Source: Dietzia timorensis
GTDB lineage: Bacteria > Actinomycetota > Actinomycetes > Mycobacteriales > Mycobacteriaceae
NCBI RefSeq assembly: GCF_020742175.1
Contig: NZ_DYXM01000051.1
Location: 1 to 30,444, forward strand
Direction of reading: 5' to 3'
Length of the DNA stretch: 30,444 nt
How positions within the stretch are numbered: position 1 is the stretch's first letter; each line of letters starts with the position of its first letter. Both the position numbers and the translations under genes were made by a program. The notes beneath the pieces are model-generated. The model saw only the letters and a list, made by a program, of their open reading frames with translations, made no database searches and was not told the origin of the DNA. Shown piece by piece: positions 16,301-23,869 of the stretch.

Positions 16301-16440
16301 ACGACGACAAGAACGCCGCCTCCCAGAAGGCGCCCCCAGTCCACCTGCACGAAATGCCCGTCGCCGCGGAGAACTCGGCAGGTCCGACGTCATCCGGCAA
16401 GGAAGCGACGGACGACGGCGCACAGAAGGGAGACCGGTAG
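13357..16440 (+). CDS. mrpA: Mrp Na+/H+ antiporter subunits A and B, fused
   Basis: 1027 aa from a GTG with GGAGGG 7 nt upstream. Residues 1-480 form the NuoL/NuoN-like antiporter unit with key charged residues Glu131 (FWELTS), Lys211 (VTKSAIAPFHFWLP) and Lys242 (MVKAGIF). About 590-690 is the MrpA C-terminal region (FHGAPDLAVTQVLVETLMMV). About 822-960 is a complete MrpB domain (FFFFAGHNNPGGGFAGGLVAGLALLLRYL). So one polypeptide replaces the A and B subunits, a known actinobacterial arrangement. It forms the large proton-translocating subunit of the Mrp complex, which exports Na+ (and some K+) against H+ for salt and alkali tolerance. First gene of a tight operon. Confidence 0.95.
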   Translation: MLYVLGSLFIASFLAVPLTRVLGRKAFPIIALVPAAGAVWVLTQWGTEPEVSYSWVESLSLSLTLRMDALSMLMALIALGVGALVLFYCTFYFSDDEPRLHLFAGQLTAFAFVMFGLVVSDDMLLMYIFWELTSVLSFLLVGHYAERATSRRAATQALMVTTLGGLAMLVGVVILGETVGSYLLSDVVAAEPSGTAVRVALLLVILGAVTKSAIAPFHFWLPGAMAAPTPVSAYLHSAAMVKAGIFLVARLSPGLSGSPTWQIVLIGLGTVTLLMAGWRSLREYDLKLILAFGTVSQLGFLMILVGIGSRDTMLAGLAMLVAHSLFKSALFMSVGIIDHETGTRDIRHLSGLGRRWPVFSTFFVLAAASMAGLPPFIGFVGKEAAFSTVLTDPRLHGMPGPVIAGVLVIGSVLTFAYSARLVMGALRSKASHSFGRSPAVSASHAPSLGFLSVPALLALGGLAFGLYSAPLESLFTQFVDVVFPPGSKWTSDHPYHLGLWHGFTLPLLLTAVVYLLGVLLYVTQRTVERLQFNKPALGNADRIYDEVLRLGDKASLRLTAFIQRGSLPLNIIIIMTTFVVFPMMSLLIGTREGLRVELAAAPVIYALIIPVTIAVLAACVLHNRLAAVVCVSVTGFAVGAIFAFHGAPDLAVTQVLVETLMMVVFVLVLRTLPPNMAKMSGFIRTRAWVAIGVGVTVMIIGAYASNARVADPIGMRFPEIAYLLGDGKNAVNVTLVDIRAWDTLGEITVLIVAATGVASLVFRIGRYGSGPRLADAAKTRSGRRALGAARKHGTDHLGGFLRGASVRDPEARSLVLEATTRVVFPTMMVLSLFFFFAGHNNPGGGFAGGLVAGLALLLRYLAGGRYELGETIPFDAGRLLGAGLMISAGTAAVSIFFGAPPLSSAVFEATLPVFGDVKFHTALIFDVGIYLVVVGLVLDILRSLGARLELDARDVTELRERLSRRQMSKSGSLPLGRFSLLDDDKNAASQKAPPVHLHEMPVAAENSAGPTSSGKEATDDGAQKGDR

Positions 16441-16977
16441 ATGACTGCAGATTTCGGCATTCTCCTGCTGTGCGGCGTGCTGTCCGCCGGCGGCGTCTTC
16501 CTCATCCTCGACCGCACGCTGCTGCGCGTGATCCTCGGGCTGATGATGCTGAGTAATGGCATCAACCTGCTGATCCTCGCGATGGGCGGGCCTCCCGGGA
16601 ATCCGCCGATCCTCGGGCGCGGCAACATCGAGGGCGCCGGCGATGTCGACACGGTCGTGCAGGCGCTGATCCTCACCGCGATCGTGATCACGGCCGGCGT
16701 CGTCGCGTTCCTGCTCACGCTGATGTATCGCTCGTACCAGTTCACCACCGACGACGAGGTCGAGGACGACCCCGAGGACACCAAGGTCGCCTCGCGCTCG
16801 CCGAAGGACATGTCCTCGGCGCCCGACCGCGACCGCTCGGACGACCCCCTCACCGGTGAGCCGACCGAACTCGGCGATCAGCTCGAGTACTCGGACTCGA
16901 TCGACGACTTCGATGCCCAGGCCAAGCGCGACGCGAAGGAAGCCGAAGAAGACACGAACGAGGGAGGCGAGAAATAG
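16441..16977 (+). CDS. mrpC: Mrp antiporter subunit C
   Basis: 178 aa. The first about 100 residues are a NuoK-like three-helix membrane protein (LRVILGLMMLSNGINLLIL, then the conserved LTAIVITAGVVAFLLTL). The last about 70 residues are a strongly acidic, charged tail rich in Asp, Glu and Ser, which makes it longer than the usual MrpC of about 110-130 aa. The ATG follows the mrpA stop codon directly, with AGGGAG upstream. It is part of the proton path at the interface with MrpD in known Mrp complexes. Confidence 0.95.
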   Translation: MTADFGILLLCGVLSAGGVFLILDRTLLRVILGLMMLSNGINLLILAMGGPPGNPPILGRGNIEGAGDVDTVVQALILTAIVITAGVVAFLLTLMYRSYQFTTDDEVEDDPEDTKVASRSPKDMSSAPDRDRSDDPLTGEPTELGDQLEYSDSIDDFDAQAKRDAKEAEEDTNEGGEK

Positions 16978-18672
16978 ATGACGCTCTCCCCCGATCTCTT
17001 CCCGATCCTCATCCCCGCGATGTTCCTCGCGCCGCTGCTCGCGGCGGCGCTGTGCCTCATCGTCTCGCGGCGTAGCACCCTGCAGAACACGATCACGCTG
17101 CTCACGCTGACGCTGACCACCGTGATGGCGTTCGGTCTGCTCATGCTCGCCGACACCTACGACGTCGGCGTCGTGCAGGTCGGCGGCTGGGAGTCGCCGT
17201 TCGGCATCTCGCTGGTGGTGGACCGGTTGTCGGCGTTCATGCTGCTCGTCTCGCAGCTCGTGCTGCTGTCGGTGATCATCTACGCAGTCGGACAGGGCAT
17301 TCGCGACGGCAGTAAAGAACAGCCGGTCTCGATCTTCCTGCCGACCTACCTCGTACTAGCCGCGGGCCTCAACAACGCCTTCATCGCCGGCGACATCTTC
17401 AACCTGTACGTCGGCTTCGAGATCCTCCTCGCCGCCTCGTACGTGCTGCTCACGCTCGGCGCGTCCCAGTCGCGCGTGCGCGCCGGCGTCTCCTACACGG
17501 TCGTGTCGATGGTGTCGTCGCTTATCTTCCTCGTCGCCATCGCGCTCACGTACGCCGCCGTGGGCACGCTCAACATCGCCGACATCGGCATGCGCATGGG
17601 CGATGTGGGTGACGGCGTGCGCAACGCGATCTTCGCGGTGTTCCTCGTCGCGTTCGGCATCAAAGCGGCGATCTTCCCGCTGTCCTCGTGGCTGCCGGAC
17701 TCCTACCCCACCGCGCCGGCGCCGGTCACCGCGGTGTTCGCGGGGCTGCTCACCAAGGTCGGCGTGTACGCGATCATCCGCGTCCACTCGGTGGTGTTCC
17801 CCGGGGGATCGATGGACGCGGTGCTCATGGTGGCCTCGCTACTCACGATGCTCGTGGGCATTCTCGGTGCCATCGCACAGTCGGACATCAAACGTATTTT
17901 GTCGTTCACGCTGGTCAGCCACATCGGCTATATGACGTTCGGCGTGGCGCTGTCGTCGGAGCTGGGGCTTTCGGCGGCGATCTACTACGTCGCGCACCAC
18001 ATTCTCGTGCAGACTTCGATGTTCCTCATCGTCGGTCTCATCGAACGTCAGGCGGGCAGTTCGTCCCTGCGCACCCTCGGTTCCCTGGCCATGGCCAGCC
18101 CCTTCCTCGCGGTAATGTTCCTCGTGCCCGCTCTCAACCTCGGCGGAATCCCGCCGTTCACCGGGTTCATCGGCAAGCTCGCCGTCATCCGGGCCGGGGC
18201 GCAGGACGGATCCGTGCTCGCCTGGACGCTTATCGCGGGCTCGGTGATCACGTCGCTGCTCACGCTGTACGTGATGGTGCGCGTGTGGTCGAAAGCGTTC
18301 TGGCGGCCCAGCGCCGACTCGCCCGAGGGCGCGGTCGACGCGTTCCCCGTCTCGCTGCTGCCCGCGAAGGACCGAGTCGAGCAGGAGGAACGTGAATCGC
18401 CCGGGCGCATGCCGTTCACGATGGTCGCACCGACTGTCGGGCTCATCGGCGTCTCGCTGGTGATGACCTTCGCTGCCGGCCCGCTACTCGACGTCACCGA
18501 CCGCGCCGCGCAGAGTCTGCGCAGCACCGAATACATCGACGCCGTCGGCCCCGACGCCGCCGAGGCCGGGCGCGACACCACGCGCGGCAGCAACGCCGTT
18601 GACGCCGAACGTCCCGCCGACAGGGCCGCCGCCGGCGCCGCGGCGGAAGAAAGTGCCGAGGGAGGCCGGTAA
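16978..18672 (+). CDS. mrpD: Mrp antiporter subunit D
   Basis: 564 aa, NuoN/NuoM-like, about 14 membrane helices. Conserved ion-translocating residues are visible: Glu148 (NLYVGFEILLA), Lys229 (FGIKAAIFPLSSWLPDSYPTAPAP) and Lys260 (LLTKVGVY). The C-terminal stretch after about residue 510 is hydrophilic and Ala/Glu/Asp-rich. The ATG directly follows the mrpC stop, with GAGGGAGG upstream. It is the second proton-pumping subunit of the Mrp complex and pairs with MrpA. Confidence 0.95.
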   Translation: MTLSPDLFPILIPAMFLAPLLAAALCLIVSRRSTLQNTITLLTLTLTTVMAFGLLMLADTYDVGVVQVGGWESPFGISLVVDRLSAFMLLVSQLVLLSVIIYAVGQGIRDGSKEQPVSIFLPTYLVLAAGLNNAFIAGDIFNLYVGFEILLAASYVLLTLGASQSRVRAGVSYTVVSMVSSLIFLVAIALTYAAVGTLNIADIGMRMGDVGDGVRNAIFAVFLVAFGIKAAIFPLSSWLPDSYPTAPAPVTAVFAGLLTKVGVYAIIRVHSVVFPGGSMDAVLMVASLLTMLVGILGAIAQSDIKRILSFTLVSHIGYMTFGVALSSELGLSAAIYYVAHHILVQTSMFLIVGLIERQAGSSSLRTLGSLAMASPFLAVMFLVPALNLGGIPPFTGFIGKLAVIRAGAQDGSVLAWTLIAGSVITSLLTLYVMVRVWSKAFWRPSADSPEGAVDAFPVSLLPAKDRVEQEERESPGRMPFTMVAPTVGLIGVSLVMTFAAGPLLDVTDRAAQSLRSTEYIDAVGPDAAEAGRDTTRGSNAVDAERPADRAAAGAAAEESAEGGR

Positions 18673-19292
18673 TGCGCGACTTCAAAGGACTCGGTCTACG
18701 CGTGGCGACGGGCTGCTGGCTGGCATTCGCCTGGGTCCTGATGTGGGGCAGCCCGACGAGCCTCGGCACCTGGGTCTCCGGATTCGGCATCGCTCTGGTC
18801 GTGATGGTCGTGTTCCCGCTACCCCGGCGCAAGGTGATCGGCACCCTCCACCTGTTCGACGCCATCCGTCTGGTGCTCTACGTGCTCGGGCAGGTGACGA
18901 TCTCCTCGGTCGAGGTGGCCTGGGTGTCGCTGAGCCCCTGGCGAAAGCCCACCGCCGCGCTGCTCGTCGCGCCGATGCGCCTCGAATCGGACTTTGTACT
19001 CTCGCTCGCGGTCAATACGCTCAACATCATCCCCGGCGGCATCGTCGTGCGCATCGACGAACGCAATCGGCAGGTGATCATGCACGTCTTCGAGGCCGGT
19101 TCACAGAAGGACGTCGAGAAGTTCTATAAGAACATCGCCGCGATCGAGTGGCGCTATGTGCGCGCCTTCGAGCCGCGGGAGAACCTTGAGCGCCTCGAGC
19201 AGGCCCGCCGGACGACTCCCGTCGCGCCGGCGATCAAGGACGAGTGGCTCGTGGACGGCGCCGAATTCGAAACCAACTCGGAGGTGCGGTAG
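18672..19292 (+). CDS. mrpE: Mrp antiporter subunit E
   Basis: 206 aa. Two or three N-terminal membrane segments (ATGCWLAFAWVLMWGSP, GIALVVMVVFPL) are followed by the conserved MrpE body with SDFVLSLAVNTLNIIPGGIV (residues about 100-120) and a cytoplasmic C-terminal domain. Its ATG overlaps the last base of the mrpD stop codon, with GAGGGAGG upstream. Known role: an assembly and structural subunit lining the Mrp complex interface. Confidence 0.93.
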   Translation: MRDFKGLGLRVATGCWLAFAWVLMWGSPTSLGTWVSGFGIALVVMVVFPLPRRKVIGTLHLFDAIRLVLYVLGQVTISSVEVAWVSLSPWRKPTAALLVAPMRLESDFVLSLAVNTLNIIPGGIVVRIDERNRQVIMHVFEAGSQKDVEKFYKNIAAIEWRYVRAFEPRENLERLEQARRTTPVAPAIKDEWLVDGAEFETNSEVR

Positions 19293-19297
19293 CGACC

Positions 19298-19681
19298 ATG
19301 GAAACGTTTGAACAGGTAGTGCTCTACATCTGCGCCGGCGTGCTCAGTGCGTCGCTGCTGCTCACCATGTTCCGCATGGCAATCGGCCCGAACAGTATCG
19401 ACCGCGTGATGAGCCTCGACACGATCTCGGCGACCGCGCAGTGCGGCGTCGCGCTGTACATCGCGTGGACCCTCGACACCACGCCGATCCCGATGGTGCT
19501 CGTGCTCGCGCTCATCGGATTCCTCGGCTCGGTGTCCGTCGCGCGTTTCCGCGTGCCGGACAGCAACGTGGTACCGGCCGGACTCGGCGCCGTCGAGCGT
19601 GGATCGGCTGCCGGTCAGGCCGCCGCCCACTCCATGCCGAACGCGATGAACGACGAAAAGGGGAAGAAGAATGGTCAGTGA
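19298..19681 (+). CDS. mrpF: Mrp antiporter subunit F
   Basis: 127 aa from METFEQ at 19298, 5 bp after the mrpE stop; an upstream in-frame start at 19244 would lie inside mrpE and is not used. Three membrane helices carry the MrpF signature MFRMAIGPNSIDRVMSLDTISA. The C-terminal about 35 residues are a polar extension that ends across the mrpG start (11-bp overlap), so translation is coupled. Confidence 0.93.
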   Translation: METFEQVVLYICAGVLSASLLLTMFRMAIGPNSIDRVMSLDTISATAQCGVALYIAWTLDTTPIPMVLVLALIGFLGSVSVARFRVPDSNVVPAGLGAVERGSAAGQAAAHSMPNAMNDEKGKKNGQ

Positions 19682-20000
19682 CATCATCTCTGTCGTCGGC
19701 GTACTGCTCATCCTCTTCGGCTGCATTCTCACCCTCGCCGCCGGCGTCGGGCTCGTCCGCTTCAAGGATTCGCTCACGCGCATGCACCCCGCAGCCAAAC
19801 CGCAGGTACTCGGGCTCGTTTCGGTTCTCGCGGGCGCCGCATTGCGTCTGCAGAAGCCACTGGAGGTCGGGGTGTTCCTGCTTGCCGGCCTGTTCGCGAT
19901 CATCACCGCGCCTGTCGTGGCCAATCGCGTCTCCAACGTTGCCTACCACGAGTCCGGGCAAGTCCGCCGCGATAAGTCCGACCCCCTCGAAGACGCCTGA
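19671..20000 (+). CDS. mrpG: Mrp antiporter subunit G
   Basis: 109 aa. Three helices with the MrpG motif GLVRFKDSLTRMHPAAKPQVLG (split here as FKDSLTRMHPAAKP at about residues 31-44). It is the last gene of the operon, overlapping mrpF by 11 bp, with AAGGGGAAG upstream. The final 18 residues are hydrophilic. A strong hairpin follows 34 bp downstream and closes the transcript. Confidence 0.94.
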   Translation: MVSDIISVVGVLLILFGCILTLAAGVGLVRFKDSLTRMHPAAKPQVLGLVSVLAGAALRLQKPLEVGVFLLAGLFAIITAPVVANRVSNVAYHESGQVRRDKSDPLEDA

Positions 20001-20034
20001 CACACACAGCCGCGATCGACGAAGACGGACGCGA

Positions 20035-20083
20035 AAAAGCCGGGGAGCACGCGAGAATACCTCTCGCGAGCTCCCCGGCTTTT
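20035..20083. terminator. Strong bidirectional terminator between mrpG and the lipoprotein gene
   Basis: AAAAGCCGGGGAGC (20035-20048) is perfectly complementary to GCTCCCCGGCTTTT (20070-20083). The loop itself contains a further CGCGAG/CTCGCG pair (20050-20055 with 20063-20068), making a nearly continuous 20-bp stem. A-run and T-run flank it on both sides, so it can end transcription of the mrp operon and of the convergent lipoprotein gene. Confidence 0.92.
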
Positions 20084-20113
20084 CAAAAAGCTACCGGGCG
20101 GCTCTCGGACTGA

Positions 20114-20506
20114 TTATTGTCCTGCCGGAACCTGGGCCTGCTGGCCGCCGGCCGCGCCGGGCACAGCACCCTGTGCGCCTTCCTGGCCCAGCATCTGCTG
20201 CTGGGCGGCACCGCCCGTCTGCTGCTCGCCGCCCGCCTGCTGCTCGGCGGCGGCGCCTGCTGCGCCCGGCTGCTCGGTGACCGTGACGGTAACCGGGGCG
20301 TCGCCCGACTCCTCCTCGCCGTGCCCCGCCTCGCCGTGTGCATCCGACTCGGCAGCGGCCGGCTCCGAGTACGACGGCAACGTGTACTCGCCCGTGTTCT
20401 CGGAAGGCTTCTCGTTCGGCGGGTAGCACGCGGCCAGTGCCGCCGCCAGCACGAGTGCGGGCGCGGCGATTGCCACGCGGGTGGAAGTCGAAAAACGCGA
20501 AGCCAT
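20114..20506 (-). CDS. Small low-complexity lipoprotein, unknown function
   Basis: 130 aa. A signal peptide with a basic start and hydrophobic core ends in the lipobox LAAC with Cys27, so the protein should be lipid-anchored outside the cytoplasmic membrane. The mature part begins with a short Pro/Glu/Ser/Tyr-rich stretch, then a His/Glu/Asp patch, a VTVTVTEQP strand, and about 50 residues of Gln/Ala/Gly repeats without cysteine. AGGAG lies 6 nt before the ATG. I recognise no domain. In M. tuberculosis the next gene after the LytR_C homologue is the lipoprotein sodC; this protein has no Cu/Zn SOD motifs. Confidence 0.8.
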   Translation of the reverse strand: MASRFSTSTRVAIAAPALVLAAALAACYPPNEKPSENTGEYTLPSYSEPAAAESDAHGEAGHGEEESGDAPVTVTVTEQPGAAGAAAEQQAGGEQQTGGAAQQQMLGQEGAQGAVPGAAGGQQAQVPAGQ

Positions 20507-20621
20507 GAGGCGCTCCTGGTAGGTCTCTTACAGTGGGCTTACGGCCATCTTATCGGCCGAGCCCCCGCCGTATGGAACTGGGCACAAATGCGCCCCTGCG
20601 AATCGGGGTGGCCGGAAGAAC

Positions 20622-21509
20622 CTAGCGGCCCTGCATGTCCTGGGTGACGATGACGATGACGCCCGGAGCGGCATCACCGAGGCCCTCGAAGCGCGGCCGT
20701 GCCTCGATGCCGAGTTCCCCGGCGATTCGCTCGGCCTCGGCCTTCTCGCCCGCGCCCTCGCCGTAGTAGACGCCCGAGGTCGGCACGTTGCCCTCGGAGT
20801 AGTTGCCGACCTCCTTCACGTCCGCGCCGCTGCCGCGCAGCGTGCCGGCGACATCGTCGGCGAGGCCGGAGATCGTCGAATTGTTGTAGACACGGACCGG
20901 GACCTCGCCGGGTCCTGCGGCTCCATTGGCGGCTCCGGCGCCGTTCTCGCCGGCCGCGGCGCCGTTCTGTCCGTTCTGCGCCTCGTTCGCCGGTGCCTCG
21001 GCGTCCGCGCCGCCTTGCTGACCGGTGCCGTCCTGCTGCTGTCCTTCGGTGCCGCCGGGCGCGGACCCCTCGGCGGAATCGGCACCTCCGGCGTCAGACG
21101 GTGATTCGACCACGGATTGGGAGGCAGGTTCGGCCGAATTGTCGTCGTCCGAGCCGGTGAACAGCTGGACGAGGCCGATGGCGATGGCGATCACGACAAG
21201 CGTGAGCAGCACCATCGCGATAGCGCGATAGGGAACGCCACTGGCGAGCTCGTCGGCGTCTTCCGACGGCTCGACCGAGGGATCGCCGGCGGGCGTGTCC
21301 CAGCCCGCCGCGTCCTCGTGGCTGTACGTGCCCTCGGTGGGGCGATCGGGCTGGTAGCCGTCGTAAGCGTCGTACCCCGGCCCCTCGCTGGGCGCGTGGT
21401 GACCGGAGTGCGCGCCGTCCGCATAAGGATCGGCCGCGTTCGGTTCGCCGTAGCCGTTAGGGTCATAGCCCTGCGAGTCGAACTCGCCTGGGTAACGAGG
21501 GTCGCTCAT
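20622..21509 (-). CDS. Membrane-anchored LytR_C-domain protein (Rv0431 type)
   Basis: 295 aa from the ATG at 21509, chosen for its AGAGGA 5 nt upstream over an in-frame start at 21536. Residues 1-90 are cytoplasmic, Tyr/Gly/Asp/Pro-rich. One membrane helix follows (AIAMVLLTLVVIAIAIGLVQL, given here as the region around 103-123). Then comes a Gln/Ala/Gly/Asn low-complexity linker and a C-terminal LytR_C domain of about 85 residues (VPVRVYNNSTISGLADDVAG, then GVYYGEGAGEKAEAERIAGE). LytR_C domains often accompany LytR-CpsA-Psr enzymes that attach polymers to the wall, but no LCP catalytic domain is present. The homologue in mycobacteria is of uncertain function. Confidence 0.85.
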   Translation of the reverse strand: MSDPRYPGEFDSQGYDPNGYGEPNAADPYADGAHSGHHAPSEGPGYDAYDGYQPDRPTEGTYSHEDAAGWDTPAGDPSVEPSEDADELASGVPYRAIAMVLLTLVVIAIAIGLVQLFTGSDDDNSAEPASQSVVESPSDAGGADSAEGSAPGGTEGQQQDGTGQQGGADAEAPANEAQNGQNGAAAGENGAGAANGAAGPGEVPVRVYNNSTISGLADDVAGTLRGSGADVKEVGNYSEGNVPTSGVYYGEGAGEKAEAERIAGELGIEARPRFEGLGDAAPGVIVIVTQDMQGR

Positions 21510-21632
21510 CGTGTCCTCTCTCGTTCCTTCGCACATGACTGTCGGCCATGTGGCAGCTGGCCGGTACGGACGCCAAGGACGAGAAGGCGCTGGGGCGGCG
21601 AGCTGACTTCAAACACCTACCCGAACATTAAG

Positions 21633-21926
21633 CTAATCGAACCGCATTCCGGTGGAGCGTCCCGCGCGTGCCTTCTGCCTCGAATCCCTTAGCCTGCGCA
21701 AACGCTTGACGAGCAGCGGGTCGTGTTCCAGCGCCTCCGAGGAGTCGAGAAGGGTGTTGAGCAGCTGGAAATAGCGGGTGGCGTTCATGTCGAACTTCGC
21801 GCGGATCGCCTCTTCCTTCGACCCGGCAAAGCGCCACCACTGGCGCTCGAAATCGAGCATCGCGATGTCCCGCTCGGACAACTCCTTCGCGCCCTGTTCC
21901 GCGCGCTGCTGTGTGGGTGCGCTCAT
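21633..21926 (-). CDS. DUF3263 family protein (Rv0430 type)
   Basis: 97 aa. It shows the DUF3263 pattern MLDFERQWWRFAGSKEEAI followed by FDMNATRYFQLLNTLLDS and DPLLVKRLRRLRDSR. AAGGAGG lies 6 nt before the ATG. The helix-turn-helix-like middle (ATRYFQLLNTLL) suggests a small DNA-binding or sigma-like helper, but function is not established. It is divergent from the peptide deformylase gene, as in mycobacteria, and 123 bp upstream of the LytR_C gene on the same strand, possibly co-transcribed. Confidence 0.88.
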   Translation of the reverse strand: MSAPTQQRAEQGAKELSERDIAMLDFERQWWRFAGSKEEAIRAKFDMNATRYFQLLNTLLDSSEALEHDPLLVKRLRRLRDSRQKARAGRSTGMRFD

Positions 21927-21970
21927 CGGGCCTCCTTAGGCATCGAAGCGACATCTGTTATCCCACCAAG

Positions 21971-21984
21971 TTACACGCTTGTAA
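21971..21984. promoter_or_regulatory. Short palindrome in the DUF3263/def divergent region
   Basis: TTACA (21971-21975) and TGTAA (21980-21984) form a perfect inverted repeat around a 4-nt centre in the 117-bp region between two divergent genes. It could be an operator or overlap a -35 for the DUF3263 gene. The arms are short, so chance is possible. Confidence 0.25.
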
Positions 21985-22043
21985 GTACCCGGGGAAAGTG
22001 CTCGGTGGCATGTACACCGGGTGGGCGGGGTAAAGTTTCGCCC

Positions 22044-22667
22044 ATGTCGATACGCCCGATCGTGATTGCCGGTGAGCCAGTTCTGCACTCGCCCATCCCG
22101 CCGACCACCGCGTCCGCGGCGGACCTCGCCGAGCTGCTCACGGACATGTTCGACACGCTGGCCGCCTCCAACGGCGTGGGCCTGGCCGCGAACCAGATCG
22201 GCGTCGCCGAGCGCGTCTTCGTCTACGACTGCCCGGATATGGACAACGCCGACGGCTCGGTGATGTCCAAGGCGGAGCTCGACGCGCGCGGATTCGTCAA
22301 TCGGAAGGGCGCCGTCATCAATCCGGTGCTCGAGACCTCCGAGATCCCGGAGACCATGCCGGACCCGGATAACGACTACGAGGGCTGCCTCTCCGTGCCG
22401 GGCGAGAACTTCCCGACCGGGCGCGCGTCGTGGGCGCGTGTCACGGGAATCGACGAGAACGGCGAGGAGGTTTCGGTCGAGGGGTATGGCTTTTTCGCGC
22501 GCTGCCTGCAGCACGAGGTCGGCCACCTCGACGGTTACTTGTACACCGACCTGCTCGTCGGGCGCCACAAGAAGGCCGCCAAGCGCGCGATCCGCGACAA
22601 CGGCTGGGGCGTACCCGGCCTGAGCTGGGACCCGGCGACCGATCCCGACCCGTTCGCAAATGACTGA
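22044..22667 (+). CDS. def: Peptide deformylase
   Basis: 207 aa. All three metal-site motifs are present: GVGLAANQ (44-51), EGCLS (113-117, metal ligand Cys115) and HEVGH (157-161, His ligands and catalytic Glu158). It removes the formyl group from the N-terminal methionine of new proteins, an essential cytoplasmic step. The ATG at 22044 has TAAAGT (22031-22036) 7 nt upstream, placed as the -10 of a nearly leaderless transcript. The stop codon overlaps the start of the GNAT gene by 8 bp, so the two form an operon. Confidence 0.96.
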   Translation: MSIRPIVIAGEPVLHSPIPPTTASAADLAELLTDMFDTLAASNGVGLAANQIGVAERVFVYDCPDMDNADGSVMSKAELDARGFVNRKGAVINPVLETSEIPETMPDPDNDYEGCLSVPGENFPTGRASWARVTGIDENGEEVSVEGYGFFARCLQHEVGHLDGYLYTDLLVGRHKKAAKRAIRDNGWGVPGLSWDPATDPDPFAND

Positions 22668-23724
22668 ACATTCCCGCTGGAACGACGGCCGCGAGCTGCG
22701 CATCGGCGTGCGAGTGATGGTCCGCCGGCACCTGCGAGACGGCGACACCTCGCATCTGTACACCGATGTGCTCGGCGAGGTGACGGGTCTGGAACCGCTT
22801 CGGGTGCGGCCGAAATCGGGCGGCGAGGTGGAGATCCCCGACGCCGACATCGCGGTGCTCAAGGTGTTGCCGCCACGGCCGGTGATGGTGCGCGATATCC
22901 GCGCGTTGACCTCGGCCGCGGGGCGCGGCTGGCCGGGTACGGAGACCGAAATCGTCGGCGGCTGGATGTGCCGCGCCGGCGACTCGTGGTCCTATCGCCA
23001 CGGCGCCGCGGTACCCGTCCACCCGTGGGCCGTCGACACCGACCTCGCCGAGATCGCCGAGTGGTACTCCGCGCGCGCCCTCCCCGCGTGGGTCGAGCTT
23101 CCGCGCCGCCTCGTGGCCGCGGATCAGCTGCTCGTGGACGGTTCACGTATGACGTCGGACGCCGCCTCCGCCATGGAGGCCGCCGGATCCGGGGAACTCG
23201 AAGTGCGCACGGCGGCGCTCGATGCGCTCGTGCCCGAGGGGTCGTCGACGGGCGCCGGTTCTCCGGCCGGCGGTGCCGGCTCCGTCGGCGAGGCCCTCCC
23301 GCCGGGCGCGAAGATCGAGCTCACCGAGACCCCCTCGGACGGCTTCCTCGCCGCGTACCACGGCACGGCAACCTTCAGCCGCGATATCGTCGCGCCGACA
23401 CTCGCCGCCCACACCGACGGCGTTCGCTTCGCACATCTCCTTATCGACGGTGAGCTCGCCGCGATCGCGCGCGGCAGCCTATCCGCCGCGGACTCCGGCC
23501 CCACGACGCTTGGGATTTCCTGCGTCGAGACGACACCGGACTTTCGACGCCGTGGTCTCGCGCGGGACGTCGTCGTCGCGCTCGCCGAATGGGCGCGCGG
23601 CGAGGGCGCATCGACCGCGCACCTGCACGTGTTCAGGCGAAACACCGCAGGGCTCGCGCTCTGGTCCGAGCTCGGCTTCGTCGAACATCACCGGACGCTG
23701 CACGCGCCGATCCCCCGGGGCTGA
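22660..23724 (+). CDS. GNAT-family N-acetyltransferase (Rv0428c type)
   Basis: 354 aa. Residues about 1-70 look like a small beta-rich domain (RIGVRVMVRRHL, YTDVLGEVTGLEPLRV). The C-terminal half is a GNAT fold with the acetyl-CoA loop RRRGLAR near residue 297-303 and the ending NTAGLALWSELGFVEHHRTL. A Gly/Ala/Ser linker lies in the middle (about 195-210). The target is unknown; the fixed linkage to def in mycobacteria suggests, but does not prove, a protein N-terminal or other housekeeping acetylation role. Its ATG overlaps the def stop. Confidence 0.88.
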   Translation: MTEHSRWNDGRELRIGVRVMVRRHLRDGDTSHLYTDVLGEVTGLEPLRVRPKSGGEVEIPDADIAVLKVLPPRPVMVRDIRALTSAAGRGWPGTETEIVGGWMCRAGDSWSYRHGAAVPVHPWAVDTDLAEIAEWYSARALPAWVELPRRLVAADQLLVDGSRMTSDAASAMEAAGSGELEVRTAALDALVPEGSSTGAGSPAGGAGSVGEALPPGAKIELTETPSDGFLAAYHGTATFSRDIVAPTLAAHTDGVRFAHLLIDGELAAIARGSLSAADSGPTTLGISCVETTPDFRRRGLARDVVVALAEWARGEGASTAHLHVFRRNTAGLALWSELGFVEHHRTLHAPIPRG

Positions 23725-23869
23725 GGTTCTTCGCGTTGTCGCTGTGCCGCGGATTCGTTGCAGGTTCGTCGCCGATACTTCGCAAATTCGTTGCCGCGAC
23801 CATTGACATCAGGGCTACGCTTTAAACATCAGCGCAAGTCGAGCTGAACGAACACAGCGGAGGCGAATA

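Noticed and set aside
14404..16350. Long minus-strand open frame opposite mrpA
   Set aside because: Charged low-complexity product typical of antisense frames in GC-rich genes; mrpA on the plus strand is unambiguous.
20114..20506. Decayed sodC
   Set aside because: Position suggests sodC by synteny, but there are no copper or zinc ligands or SOD signatures, and the frame is intact with a proper lipobox.
20542..20559. CGGCC/GGCCG inverted repeat upstream of the lipoprotein gene
   Set aside because: Only 5-bp GC arms in GC-rich DNA and no T-run; likely chance.
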